Source: Rhodococcus sp. 14-2483-1-2 (GTDB lineage Bacteria > Actinomycetota > Actinomycetes > Mycobacteriales > Mycobacteriaceae). From it: 64,000 bases of DNA. Location: contig NZ_NPFW01000017.1 in assembly GCF_002259405.1 (NCBI RefSeq), positions 186,001-250,000 on the forward strand, given 5' to 3'. The translations under genes and the position numbers were made by a program. Shown here one piece after another: positions 26,264 through 34,934 of this stretch. Positions within the stretch are counted from its first letter, which is position 1; every line of letters starts with the position of its first letter. The notes below the pieces were generated by a model that saw only the letters and a program-made list of their open reading frames with translations, ran no database searches and had not been told where the DNA came from.

Positions 26264-27717
26264 TTGTTGATCCTCTTCTCGAGCCGGTTCGACAGCTTGG
26301 TGAGAGCCATGATGATGATGAAGTACAGAACGCCGACGATGAGCCACATGTTGAACGACTCGAAGTTGCGGGCGATGATCAGACGACCCGTCTGGGTCAG
26401 TTCGGCGAGGCCGATGACCGAGAGCAGTGACGTGTCCTTGAGCGTGATGACGAACTGATTGATGTACGACGGGATCATCGTGCGAATTGCCTGTGGCATC
26501 ACCACTTTTCGCATCGACTTGAGGTAACTGATGCCGAGGCTGCGCGACGCCTCCATCTGTCCCTTGTCGACGGCGAGGATGCCGCCGCGGACGATCTCGG
26601 CCATGTAGGCACCGGCGTTGAGCGAGAGCGTGATGATGCCTGCGGTGAACGCCGACATCTGGAAGTTCAGCGCCGCGGGTACACCGAAGTAGATGAAGAA
26701 TGCCTGCACCAGAAGCGGTGTGCCACGGAAGATGTCGACGTAGGTGGTGCCGATGCCGCGGAGCACGATGTTGGTGGAGACGCGGAACAGACCGAAGATC
26801 CCGCCGAGCACCAACGCGATGGCGATGGAAATGACGGTCAACACGATGGTCAGCCACAGGCCCTTGAGCAGCAACTGCCAGCTGCTGGCGATCAGACCGG
26901 GGATGGACGTGTCGGCGGTGGAGGCATCGGCGTTGAGGTAGGTGTCGAGAATCTGGTCGTACTGGCCGTTGGCGCGCAGGTTCTCGAGTCCGGTGTTGAA
27001 CTGTTCGAGCAACTGGGCGTTGGTGCCCTTGGCGACCGCGAATCCGTAACTGGCACCGGCTTCCTTCTCGGTGACGGTCTTGAATCCGTTGCCCTGGGTG
27101 ATTCCGTAGGCGAGCACGGGGTAGTCCTCGAAGGCGGCCGCCGAGTTGCCGGTACGCACTTCCTCGAACATCGTGGCGGAGTCGTCGAAGCTGCGAATGG
27201 TGAAGCCGTACTGGTCTGCGATCGACGCGGCGAAGGTCGCGCCCTCGGTGCCGTTCTTGACCGCGACGGACTTACCGCGCAGATCCTCGTAGCCCGTGAT
27301 GTCGTCGTTGGAATCCAGAATCGCCATCTGGACACCGGAATCGAAGTACGGCTCGGAGAAGTCGAAGGTGGCCTTGCGTTCGTCGGTGATCGACATGCCG
27401 GCGATCATTCCGTTGAACTGGCCGCTGGTGACGCCCTGGAGTGCGGTATCGAAACCGACCTGCTCGACGGTGTAGTCGAAGCCTTGATCCACCGAGATCG
27501 CGGCGAGTAGGTCCATGTCGATTCCGACGAGTTTGCCGCTCTCGTCCTGGAATTCGAAGGGTGCGAACGTGGTGTCGGTCGCGATCGAGTAGTTCTGTGC
27601 AGGCGGGGCGGGTTGTGCGGATGCCATGGCGGGACCGAGCAGCGATCCCAACAGGGTGATCAGCAGTGCGATCAGAACCGGAACGACGACCGGCCTGACC
27701 CGATGCGGCTTCTTCAT
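26260..27717 (-). CDS. Fused amino-acid substrate-binding protein and ABC permease
   Basis: A 485-residue two-part protein. A signal-anchor (about 8-36) is followed by a periplasmic-binding-protein type II domain of the GlnH kind ([20 protein letters not shown] at about 43, then [34 protein letters not shown]) and from about residue 275 a GlnP-type permease with five helices, the EAA loop [21 protein letters not shown] and [18 protein letters not shown]. Such fusions occur in several Firmicutes and actinobacteria. ATG 27717 has GAGAG upstream; GTG 27726 is possible. The ATPase gene overlaps its end, making a two-gene importer. Confidence 0.9.
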   Translation of the reverse strand: MKKPHRVRPVVVPVLIALLITLLGSLLGPAMASAQPAPPAQNYSIATDTTFAPFEFQDESGKLVGIDMDLLAAISVDQGFDYTVEQVGFDTALQGVTSGQFNGMIAGMSITDERKATFDFSEPYFDSGVQMAILDSNDDITGYEDLRGKSVAVKNGTEGATFAASIADQYGFTIRSFDDSATMFEEVRTGNSAAAFEDYPVLAYGITQGNGFKTVTEKEAGASYGFAVAKGTNAQLLEQFNTGLENLRANGQYDQILDTYLNADASTADTSIPGLIASSWQLLLKGLWLTIVLTVISIAIALVLGGIFGLFRVSTNIVLRGIGTTYVDIFRGTPLLVQAFFIYFGVPAALNFQMSAFTAGIITLSLNAGAYMAEIVRGGILAVDKGQMEASRSLGISYLKSMRKVVMPQAIRTMIPSYINQFVITLKDTSLLSVIGLAELTQTGRLIIARNFESFNMWLIVGVLYFIIIMALTKLSNRLEKRINK

Positions 27718-27807
27718 GAAGGCCACTCTCTATCGACAGTAGGATTGAAGGCAAATCCTAAGGCCCCAACCCTGTTTCCCGCGTCGTTTGTCGGGTATAA
27801 GCGCGAC

Positions 27808-28944
27808 TTACAGTTTGCGCGCCGAATCGATGCCGAGTGACATTCCGACCAATCCACGTTCGCGGACTGCCAACTTCGCAGCTACCGCCTCCAAGGCTTG
27901 TGCCGCAGGCGATTCCGGGTTGCTCAGCACGATAGGCGTCCCGGCGTCGCCGCCCTCTCGGACGGCGGTGTCGAGCGGAATCTGGCCGAGAAGGGGAACG
28001 CTGGCACCCACTGCCTTGGTCAATCTGTCCGATACGTCCTGTCCGCCACCGGATCCGAAGATGTCCATGCGGGTGCCGTCGGGCAGTTCGAGCCACGACA
28101 TGTTCTCCACGACACCTGCCACGCGCTGCCGAGTCTGTAGTGCGATCGCACCCGCGCGCTCGGCGACCTCGGCCGCGGCCTGCTGCGGGGTGGTGACCAC
28201 GAGGATTTCCGCGCTCGGGATGAGCTGAGCGACTGAGATCGCCACGTCTCCGGTGCCGGGCGGAAGGTCGAGCAGCAGTACGTCCAGATCGCCCCAGAAG
28301 ACGTCGGCCAGGAATTGCTGCAGCGCGCGGTGCAGCATCGGTCCACGCCACACGACCGGGGTGTTGCCCTGGGTGAACTGCGCGATCGAGATGAACTTCA
28401 CGCCGTGTGCCTGCGGCGGCATGATCATCTTCTCGACCTGGGTCGGTCGTGCGTCGTTGCCGAGCATGCGAGGTACGGAGTGACCGTAGATGTCGGCGTC
28501 GAGCACGCCGACCGACAAACCGCGAGCGGTCAGCGATGCGGCGAGATTGACCGTCACGCTGGACTTGCCGACGCCGCCCTTGCCCGACGCCACCGCGTAC
28601 ACGCGGGTCAGGGATCCGGGTTGCGCGAAGGGAATGATCGGCTCCGCGGAATCGCCGCGCAGTGACTTGCGGAGTTCGGTGCGCTGCTCGTCGTTCATCA
28701 CGTCGAGTTCGACCGATACGGTGCCGACGCCTGCGACGTCGGCGACGGCGTTCTTGACGCGGTCGCTGATTTCGGTCTTCATCGGACAACCGGAGGTGGT
28801 GAGGTAGATGCCGACGCCGACGGCTCCGTCGTCGGAGATGTCGATGCTCTTGACCATCCCCAGATCGGTGATGGGTTTGCGGATCTCGGGGTCGATCACC
28901 TTCGAGAGCGCGGTCCGAACGTCGGATTCGGTCAATACAGCCAT
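27808..28944 (-). CDS. mrp: Mrp/NBP35-type iron-sulfur cluster carrier ATPase
   Basis: A 378-residue P-loop NTPase of the Mrp/ApbC family, thought to hold and deliver Fe-S clusters. The N-terminal MIP18-like domain (about 1-90; DPEIRKPITDLGMVKSIDIS, LTTSGCPM with its cysteine) precedes the ATPase with deviant Walker A GKGGVGKSS (121-129), DADIYGHSVPRMLG and LLLDLPPGTGDVAIS. The C-terminal CxxC found in E. coli Mrp is missing: ENMSWLELPDGTRMDIFGSG has no cysteine. The same loss occurs in the M. tuberculosis orthologue as I recall it. Cluster binding by this protein should therefore be tested, not assumed. Confidence 0.9.
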   Translation of the reverse strand: MAVLTESDVRTALSKVIDPEIRKPITDLGMVKSIDISDDGAVGVGIYLTTSGCPMKTEISDRVKNAVADVAGVGTVSVELDVMNDEQRTELRKSLRGDSAEPIIPFAQPGSLTRVYAVASGKGGVGKSSVTVNLAASLTARGLSVGVLDADIYGHSVPRMLGNDARPTQVEKMIMPPQAHGVKFISIAQFTQGNTPVVWRGPMLHRALQQFLADVFWGDLDVLLLDLPPGTGDVAISVAQLIPSAEILVVTTPQQAAAEVAERAGAIALQTRQRVAGVVENMSWLELPDGTRMDIFGSGGGQDVSDRLTKAVGASVPLLGQIPLDTAVREGGDAGTPIVLSNPESPAAQALEAVAAKLAVRERGLVGMSLGIDSARKL

Positions 28945-29005
28945 TGCCTCATGCTAGGCGGTGGGCCGACTCCCGATGGACAGCAGGGCAGGCGCGGACA
29001 CCCGA

Positions 29006-29878
29006 TCAGTGAATGCGCGGGAGCTGGTCCGACGTCGGGACGATGCCGGTGGCGTATCCGGCCGACCACGCGAGCACGTTCGCCACGTAGGCCATCGAGT
29101 TGTTGTAGCGCAGGATCGCCTTGGTGGTCGATCCGAGGTCGCGCATGTCGGTGCCGTCGTCGCACAGGTACATGCCGGTGGCCAGGGCCGCGTCGTAGAG
29201 GTTCTGCGGGTCGGAGACGCCGTCTCCGTTGCCGTCCGCGTGGTAGAGGTTCCACGTCGAGGGCAGGAACTGCATGGGGCCGACTGCGCGGTCGTATTCG
29301 GTGTCGCCGTCGAGTGCTCCACCGTCGGTGTCGCGAATCACCTGGTTGCCCGCGAGGGTGCCGTTCAGGCGTGGACCGAGGATGGGCTCGTGCAGCTCGC
29401 CCGAGTCGTCGACCTTGCCGTTGTTGGCGTGGGTGGATTCGACGCGGCCGATGCCGGCGATGACGGTCCAGCTGATGCCGCAGCCGGGCTGCTGCTGGGC
29501 CAGGATTCGCTCGGCGTTCTTGTAGGCCGAGACGTTGACGACCGGAATCGCGATGGGGCTGACCGCGAGGTTGGTGGGCAGCTCGGGTGTGGGCGGAATC
29601 TCGGGGACCGGGGCGGGTGCCGGGACCGCAGCGGGTACCGGAAGCTCGGCCTGGGCCACCGGTTGCGCCTGCTGCTCCTGGGCGATCGGCTGCGGGGTCT
29701 CGACCACCGAGTTGGATTCCTGCGCTGCAGGCGAGGTTTTCGCACTGACGAAAGGGATGTATTCCGTGGCTCCGGCGCTGGTGGCGGCGGTGACGAGTCC
29801 TGCGGGGACGAGACCTGCCAGAGCAATCACCGAATTCCGTCGGACCTTGGAAGTCGATGCTTTTCTGTGACGACCCAC
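29006..29878 (-). CDS. Secreted lytic transglycosylase (SLT-like, MltB-type)
   Basis: A 290-residue exported wall hydrolase. A basic signal peptide (GRHRKASTSKVRR, hydrophobic core to about residue 37, SAGA-T cleavage) is followed by a Pro/Ala/Gln-rich linker (45-105), then the catalytic domain (about 115-285): ISWTVIAGIGRVESTHAN with the catalytic-glutamate position, ILGPRLNGTLAGNQVIRDTD, DRAVGPMQFLPSTWNLYHAD, GNGDGVSDPQNLYDAALATG and AILRYNNSMAYVANVLAWSA. This is the actinobacterial lytic murein transglycosylase next to mrp in mycobacteria. GTG start. A candidate MtrA-type repeat lies about 90 bp upstream. Confidence 0.88.
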   Translation of the reverse strand: MGRHRKASTSKVRRNSVIALAGLVPAGLVTAATSAGATEYIPFVSAKTSPAAQESNSVVETPQPIAQEQQAQPVAQAELPVPAAVPAPAPVPEIPPTPELPTNLAVSPIAIPVVNVSAYKNAERILAQQQPGCGISWTVIAGIGRVESTHANNGKVDDSGELHEPILGPRLNGTLAGNQVIRDTDGGALDGDTEYDRAVGPMQFLPSTWNLYHADGNGDGVSDPQNLYDAALATGMYLCDDGTDMRDLGSTTKAILRYNNSMAYVANVLAWSAGYATGIVPTSDQLPRIH

Positions 29879-29965
29879 GCGTGCTGTACCTCCTGATTTC
29901 CCCGGATGACAACCGGGGCCCGACCTGATGACCGGGGTCGAGGGTACCTGATTCGAGACTGTTCC

Positions 29966-29982
29966 GTTACCGGGCTGTTATC
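29966..29982 (-). promoter_or_regulatory. Candidate MtrA-type direct repeat upstream of the transglycosylase
   Basis: On the minus strand GATAACAGCCCGGTAAC contains two (A/G)-TAAC half-sites 11 bp apart, like the MtrA site RGTAACA-N5-RGTAAC described in corynebacteria, where MtrAB controls wall hydrolases. Located about 90 bp before the transglycosylase start. Prediction only. Confidence 0.4.
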
Positions 29983-29996
29983 AGCGGAGGAGGGGT

Positions 29997-30569
29997 CTAG
30001 TGCGCTTCGGGGTCGAATGTCGCCGTATCCGGGCCCGATGCGTCCTCCGGCACCCGGCCGGCTGCCTTCTTGCGTGACTTCTTCGGAGTTGCGACCGGCT
30101 GTCCCGTCGCCTGTTCGAGCAGTGCCTTCACCTCGTCCAGTTCGCGGCGCAGATAGTCGCGGGTGGCCACTTCTCCGACGGCGATGCGCAGCGCTGCGAG
30201 TTCGCGAGCGAGGAACTCGGTGTCGGCCTTCGTCTGTTGTGCGCGAGAACGGTCCTCCTCGAGCGAGACTCGGTCTCGGTCGTCCTGCCGATTCTGGGCC
30301 AGCAGAATCAGCGGGGCCGCGTACGCGGCCTGGGTCGAGAACGCGAGGTTGAGCAGGATGAAGGGATACGGGTCCCATCGGAGGTTGACGGCCACGACGT
30401 TGAGGAAGATCCAGACGATCACGATGCCCGTCTGGATTGCCAGGTAGCGGCCGGTACCGAGGAATCTGGCAGCCTTCTCGCCCGACTTGCCGAGATCGAA
30501 GTCGAGATTGACGTTGAACATCCGCGATCCGCGCGGAGTGTCCATTCTCTGGCGTGCTGTTTCTTTCAC
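29997..30569 (-). CDS. DUF1003 family membrane protein
   Basis: A 190-residue protein with two central transmembrane helices (GIVIVWIFLNVVAVNL; then PYPFILLNLAFSTQAAYAAP with LILLAQNRQDDRDR), the DUF1003 hallmark, followed by a long charged coiled-coil-like segment (about 100-150) and a Lys/Arg/Pro tail (KKSRKKAAG). It overlaps the preceding MgtE-N/CBS gene by ATGA, so both come from one transcript. DUF1003 proteins have no proven activity; pairing with an MgtE-like protein hints at magnesium-related function, which is inference. Confidence 0.85.
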   Translation of the reverse strand: MKETARQRMDTPRGSRMFNVNLDFDLGKSGEKAARFLGTGRYLAIQTGIVIVWIFLNVVAVNLRWDPYPFILLNLAFSTQAAYAAPLILLAQNRQDDRDRVSLEEDRSRAQQTKADTEFLARELAALRIAVGEVATRDYLRRELDEVKALLEQATGQPVATPKKSRKKAAGRVPEDASGPDTATFDPEAH

Positions 30570-31840
30570 TGTCCGGCCACTTCCTGATCTCGCCAGTCCT
30601 CGGGCAGCAGGTGATCGAGGACGTCGTCCACGGTCACGGCCCCGACCAGGTGGTCCTCGTCGTCGACCACCGGGCCGCAGACGAGGTTGTACGTCGCGAA
30701 GTACCGCGTCACGGCGGTGAGGCTGTCCTCGGGGGACAACCGCGGCAGCGCGCTGTCCACCACGCCGCCGACCAGACTCGCCGGCGGTTCTCGAAGCAAT
30801 TGCTGCAGATGTACGCAGCCGAGATACGGGCCGGTGGGGGTGGCCGTCGGTGGCCGCACCACGAACACGAGCGAGGCCAGCGCGGGCGTCAGGTCGGGGT
30901 TGCGCACCCGGGCGAGCGCCTCGGCCACCGTCGTCGATGCGGTGAGTACGACGGGTTCGGGGGTCATCAGACCGCCTGCGGTGTCGGGGGAGTGCTCGAG
31001 CAGACGGCGGACCGGTGCCGAGTCCTCCGGATCCATCAGTCGCAGAAGCGATTCCGCTTCGGTCTCGGGCAGCTCGCCGAGGAGGTCGGCGGCATCGTCG
31101 GGGTCCATGGCCTCGAGCAGATCGGCACCGCGATCGACGCCGAGGTAGTGCATCATTTCCACCTGGTCGTCGTCGGGCAGTTCCTGGACGACGTCGGCGA
31201 GACGTTCGTCGTCCAACGCCCGCGCCACCTCCATGCGACGTTTGACGGGGAGCTCACGCATCGCGTTGGCGACGTCGGCCGCGCGTAGATCCTCGAACTG
31301 CATGAGTAGCTGTGCGACACCTTGATCGGGCATCGACAGTTCGTTCTGAGTGAGCCCCTGCACGTGCTGCCAGTCCACGACGTGGATCGCACCACGGCGC
31401 GCGAGCCGTTGCCGTTGCTTGCGTACCGCAACCCGTGCGACCACCCAGTCGCGAGTTCGGGTGAGTTCGATGCCGAGGTCGACGACGATGGAATCGACGT
31501 CGTGCAGCTCGTCGAGCTCGGGGTCGTCGACGCGCACCTTGGAGTCGAGAATCTGCGCGAACACGAGAATCTCGTTCGCGCGCTGAGTGAATCGCCGCAG
31601 ACTGACGTTCCCGGTCGTGAGCTGGACCGAGTTCGGTTCGATGCTGGTGACTCTGAGCATCGGCACGAAAATTCTTCGCCGAGTTGCCAATTCGACCACG
31701 AGGCCGAGCACTCTCGGTTGCGCTCTACCGACGCGCATCGAGATCACCACGTCACGGACCCGTCCGATCGATTCGCCGTCGGGGCCCAGGACACCCAGGC
31801 CGGCGAGCCTGGCCGCGAATACCTTGCTCAGTGCTGCCAT
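30566..31840 (-). CDS. Soluble PRC-barrel, MgtE-N and CBS domain protein
   Basis: A 424-residue protein. Residues about 10-60 resemble a PRC barrel (LGVLGPDGESIGRVRDVVIS); a central MgtE N-terminal superhelix spans about 160-280 (LRAADVANAMRELPVKRRME, DDAADLLGELPETEAESLLR); two CBS motifs follow (TAGGLMTPEPVVLTASTTVA, then CGPVVDDEDHLVGAVTVDDV). The Mg2+ channel part of true MgtE is absent: no transmembrane helices are seen. It is therefore a detached Mg2+-sensing module or a regulator, like the M. tuberculosis gene in the same position. Co-transcribed with the DUF1003 gene. Confidence 0.87.
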   Translation of the reverse strand: MAALSKVFAARLAGLGVLGPDGESIGRVRDVVISMRVGRAQPRVLGLVVELATRRRIFVPMLRVTSIEPNSVQLTTGNVSLRRFTQRANEILVFAQILDSKVRVDDPELDELHDVDSIVVDLGIELTRTRDWVVARVAVRKQRQRLARRGAIHVVDWQHVQGLTQNELSMPDQGVAQLLMQFEDLRAADVANAMRELPVKRRMEVARALDDERLADVVQELPDDDQVEMMHYLGVDRGADLLEAMDPDDAADLLGELPETEAESLLRLMDPEDSAPVRRLLEHSPDTAGGLMTPEPVVLTASTTVAEALARVRNPDLTPALASLVFVVRPPTATPTGPYLGCVHLQQLLREPPASLVGGVVDSALPRLSPEDSLTAVTRYFATYNLVCGPVVDDEDHLVGAVTVDDVLDHLLPEDWRDQEVAGQ

Positions 31841-31900
31841 GATGGCAAGGTTAGAGGCTTCGCAATACAGAGGGTGAATCAGACAGGGGTTGTGCTCGTC

Positions 31901-32857
31901 GTGAATACTTCGGGCCCGCGGCGATCGGTGTTGGCCGTTCCGGGCAGTTCGGACAAGATGATCGCCAAGGCCAAGGGTCTACCGGCGGACGCGATCTTTC
32001 TCGATCTCGAAGATGCCGTTGCGCCCATCGCGAAGGTCGAGGCCCGCGCGCGCATCGTCGACGCACTCAATTCCGACGGCTGGGGCGACCAGATCAAGGT
32101 CGTTCGCGTCAACGACTGGACGACGCAGTGGACGTACGGCGACGTCATCGACGTCGTGTCGGGTGCCGGACGCGCTCTCGACGCCATCCTGCTGCCGAAG
32201 GTGGAGTGCGCCGCGCACGTGCAGGCACTGGATCTGCTGCTCACCCAGGTCGAGAAAGAGCACGGACTCGACGTCGGTGCGATCGGGATCGAACCGCAGA
32301 TCGAGAGCGCCCGCAGTCTGCGCAACATCGACGAGATCGCGACTGCGAGCCCGCGGGTGCAAACCCTGGTGTTCGGTCCCGCCGATCTGATGGCCAGCGT
32401 CAACATGCGCACTCTGGTCGTCGGCGAGCAGCCGGTCGGATACGACACGGGCGACGCCTATCACCACATTCTGATGACCATTCTTCTCGCCGCCAGGACG
32501 CACGGTCTGCAGGCGATCGACGGTCCCTATCTGCAAATTCGCGATCTCGACGCTTTCCGCCGGGCGGCCGGCCGCACGGCAGGTCTCGGTTTCGACGGCA
32601 AGTGGGTGCTGCATCCGACGCAGATCGAGGCGGCCAACGAAATCTTCGCGCCGCGTCAGGCCGACTACGACAAGGCCGAGATGATCCTCGATGCGTACGA
32701 GTTCCACACGTCCGCGGCCGGCGGCGGCCGCGGCGCAGTGATGTTGGGCGACGAGATGATCGACGAGGCGAGCCGCAAGATGGCGCTCGTCGTCTCGGCG
32801 AAGGGCCGGGCGGCAGGAATGACGCGTACGACCGCCTTCGTGCCGCCCACGTCCTGA
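31901..32857 (+). CDS. HpcH/HpaI aldolase / CitE-like lyase
   Basis: A TIM-barrel lyase of the citrate lyase beta-subunit family, which cleaves or hydrolyses CoA esters such as citramalyl- or malyl-CoA. Seen: SVLAVPGSSDKMIAKAKGL, FLDLEDAVAP (Mg-binding), DAILLPKVECAAHVQAL, the metal and CoA-ester region IGIEPQIESARSLRNI, VFGPADLMASV and GKWVLHPTQIEAANEIF. No CitD/CitF partners are nearby, so it is not part of a citrate lyase complex. GTG 31901 follows CAGGGGTT and gives 318 residues; upstream GTGs (31874) would only extend it. The true substrate is unknown. Confidence 0.85.
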   Translation: MNTSGPRRSVLAVPGSSDKMIAKAKGLPADAIFLDLEDAVAPIAKVEARARIVDALNSDGWGDQIKVVRVNDWTTQWTYGDVIDVVSGAGRALDAILLPKVECAAHVQALDLLLTQVEKEHGLDVGAIGIEPQIESARSLRNIDEIATASPRVQTLVFGPADLMASVNMRTLVVGEQPVGYDTGDAYHHILMTILLAARTHGLQAIDGPYLQIRDLDAFRRAAGRTAGLGFDGKWVLHPTQIEAANEIFAPRQADYDKAEMILDAYEFHTSAAGGGRGAVMLGDEMIDEASRKMALVVSAKGRAAGMTRTTAFVPPTS

Positions 32858-32927
32858 CCGACCGTCAACCTGCTGTGAACCGCTATAACGGGTGTGCCGG
32901 GTGTCCGTTTCGGGGCACAATGGAGTC

Positions 32928-33416
32928 ATGACTAATCCCCTCTCGCAGTCGGGCCGCCCAGGGCAGGGACTGCCGACGCCGCCTTCCGGTTGGCCGATCG
33001 GTTCCTACCCCACCTACGCCGAGGCGCAGCGCGCCGTCGACTACCTGTCCGACGAGGAGTTCTCGGTACAGGACGTGACGATCGTCGGCGTCGACCTGAT
33101 GCAGGTCGAGCGCGTCTTGGGCCGGCTCACGTGGCCCAAAGTGATTGGTGGAGGCATTGTTTCGGGTGCATGGCTGGGCGTTTTCCTCGGCCTGGTCCTC
33201 GGTATCTTCAGCGAGAACATCCTCGGAGCTCTGCTCATCGGCGTCGGCGGCGGGATCATCTTCGGCCTGATCTCGGCGTCCATTCCGTACGCGGCCACCA
33301 AGGGGCAGCGAGATTTCGCGTCGAGCATGCAGTTGGTCGCCGGTCGTTACGACGTCCTCTGCGAACCCCGTACCGCGGAGAAAGCGCGCGACCTGCTCGC
33401 GAAACTGTCGATCTGA
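32928..33416 (+). CDS. General stress protein-type membrane protein (YflT/DUF domain)
   Basis: A 162-residue protein. A Pro-rich N-terminus leads into a compact domain (IGSYPTYAEAQRAVDYLSDE, FSVQDVTIVGVDLMQVERVL) typical of the general-stress/YflT-like fold, then a Gly-rich double transmembrane hairpin (GGGIVSGAWLGVFLGLVLGI and GALLIGVGGGIIFGLISASI) and a short conserved C-terminus (RYDVLCEPRTAEKARDLLAK). The same gene precedes lpqY in mycobacteria. Biochemical role unknown. ATG 32928 is preceded by TGGAG. Confidence 0.82.
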   Translation: MTNPLSQSGRPGQGLPTPPSGWPIGSYPTYAEAQRAVDYLSDEEFSVQDVTIVGVDLMQVERVLGRLTWPKVIGGGIVSGAWLGVFLGLVLGIFSENILGALLIGVGGGIIFGLISASIPYAATKGQRDFASSMQLVAGRYDVLCEPRTAEKARDLLAKLSI

Positions 33417-33563
33417 TCACACCTGGTGGACGACCAGGCAACCGACAGGTAACGGAATAGCCCCAATCTCCCCTCAATGCCAGTGAGTTCGGTTACGTTT
33501 CTTTCGTGCACGGCAGTCCCACACAGTGTGCTGCGCGAGTAACTGAACGTACGGAGGCGGAAA

Positions 33564-34934
33564 GTGCCGAGACATCGTGGTCGTAGGCGTGGAAAAGCAA
33601 CGAGGATAGGGGTGTTGGCGGCAGCGGCTCTGGTGACGAGTCCGTTGCTCGCAGCGTGTGGTTCGTCCGACAGTTCGGTTCCGGTTCTGAGTTTCTACAC
33701 TGCCGCAGACGGCGCAGAGCAGTACGCCGCTGCGGCACAGGTGTGTTCGGACGCCTCGAACGGTCGCTACCGCGTGGAGCAGCGAACGCTGCCCAAGAGC
33801 GCAAATGATCAGCGTCTCCAGCTCGCGCGGCGCCTCGCAGGCAACGACCGGACGCTCGATCTGATGACACTCGACGTGGTGTGGACGGCCGAATTCGCCG
33901 AAGCCGGATGGGCATTGCCCGTCCCCGACGACCTGTCCGCGAAGCTCCGCGACGGCTCCACCCTCGAAGGTCCGCTCGCCACGGCCGAATGGCAGGACCA
34001 GCTCTACGCGGTTCCGCTCAACTCCAACACCCAGTTGCTCTGGTACCGGCCCGACGAGGTGCCGGACGGGGTACCCCCGCAGACGTGGGATCAGCTGATC
34101 GACGTGGCCGAGGCCAATGCGGCCGCCGGAAGGCCCTCGGAGATCGGCGTCCAGGCCAAGCAGTACGAGGGCTTCATGGTCTGGTTCAACTCGCTGCTCG
34201 AGAGCGCAGGAGGATCGGTCGTCGGCGAAGACGGAACGACGGTGACACTCAACGACACTCCCGAGCACCGCGCCGCCACTGAGAAGGCCCTCGAGATCAT
34301 CAAGCGGGTCGCCACCGCCGATGGCCGCGACCCGTCGGTCTCGCAGAGCGACGAGGGAACCTCCCGGCTCGGGATGGAAGCGGGACGGATGGCCTTCCAA
34401 GTCAACTACCCGTTCGTGCTGCCCGGTCTGAAGGAGAACGCCGTCGCCGGTGCCGTCTCGTTCCTCGACCTGTCGAACGTGCCTGCCGACCAACAGGACG
34501 CGCGGATCGCCGAGGTCTTCCGCAGCGCCCCGTATCCGGAGGTCGATGCGGGCGAGCCCGCCAAGGTCACCATCGGTGGGTTCAACATCGGCGTCGCCAA
34601 GACCACCCAGCACGAGGACCTCGCGTGGGAGGCCGTCGAGTGCCTCACCAACGAGGAGAACCAGCGCAACAACGCCGTCAACGGTGGTGTGCCGCCGGTG
34701 CTTGCACGCCTGTACGACGATCCGGAGTTCCAGGCCGTCTATCCCGCATGGGAAGGGGTGCTCGGTTCCATCGAGTCGGCGGCCGTCCGGCCCGTTTCGC
34801 CTGCGTACCAGAGCATCTCGATTCTGTTGACCGATGCGCTCAACCCGCCGCAGAACATCGATCCGGTTGCCGACGTGGACAAGCTCGCCGATCTGGTCAC
34901 CAAGGCCGTCAATTCCGAAGGGTTGATTCCATGA
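33564..34934 (+). CDS. lpqY: Trehalose ABC transporter substrate-binding lipoprotein LpqY
   Basis: Captures trehalose outside the membrane for recycling of sugar released by mycolyl transfer. The 456-residue lipoprotein has a basic signal (RHRGRRRGKATR), hydrophobic core and lipobox LLAACG with Cys32. The mature part is a family-1 sugar-binding fold: VLSFYTAADGAEQYAAAAQV, DLMTLDVVWTAEFAEAGWAL (domain hinge region), LYAVPLNSNTQLLWYRPDEV, PQTWDQLIDVAEANAAAGRP and FNIGVAKTTQHEDLAWEAVE. Gene order lpqY-sugA-sugB-sugC is the trehalose importer of mycobacteria. GTG start; TGA overlaps sugA (ATGA). Confidence 0.92.
   Translation: MPRHRGRRRGKATRIGVLAAAALVTSPLLAACGSSDSSVPVLSFYTAADGAEQYAAAAQVCSDASNGRYRVEQRTLPKSANDQRLQLARRLAGNDRTLDLMTLDVVWTAEFAEAGWALPVPDDLSAKLRDGSTLEGPLATAEWQDQLYAVPLNSNTQLLWYRPDEVPDGVPPQTWDQLIDVAEANAAAGRPSEIGVQAKQYEGFMVWFNSLLESAGGSVVGEDGTTVTLNDTPEHRAATEKALEIIKRVATADGRDPSVSQSDEGTSRLGMEAGRMAFQVNYPFVLPGLKENAVAGAVSFLDLSNVPADQQDARIAEVFRSAPYPEVDAGEPAKVTIGGFNIGVAKTTQHEDLAWEAVECLTNEENQRNNAVNGGVPPVLARLYDDPEFQAVYPAWEGVLGSIESAAVRPVSPAYQSISILLTDALNPPQNIDPVADVDKLADLVTKAVNSEGLIP

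Noticed and set aside
29879..29996. c-di-AMP (ydaO-type) riboswitch before the lytic transglycosylase
   Set aside because: Such riboswitches occur before actinobacterial wall-lytic genes, but the leader here is only about 110 nt and lacks the conserved core sequences; only a simple GC hairpin is visible.
33422..33438. Terminator CCTGGT-ggacg-ACCAGG after the general-stress protein gene
   Set aside because: The stem has only six base pairs and no following T-run, so the support is too weak to list.
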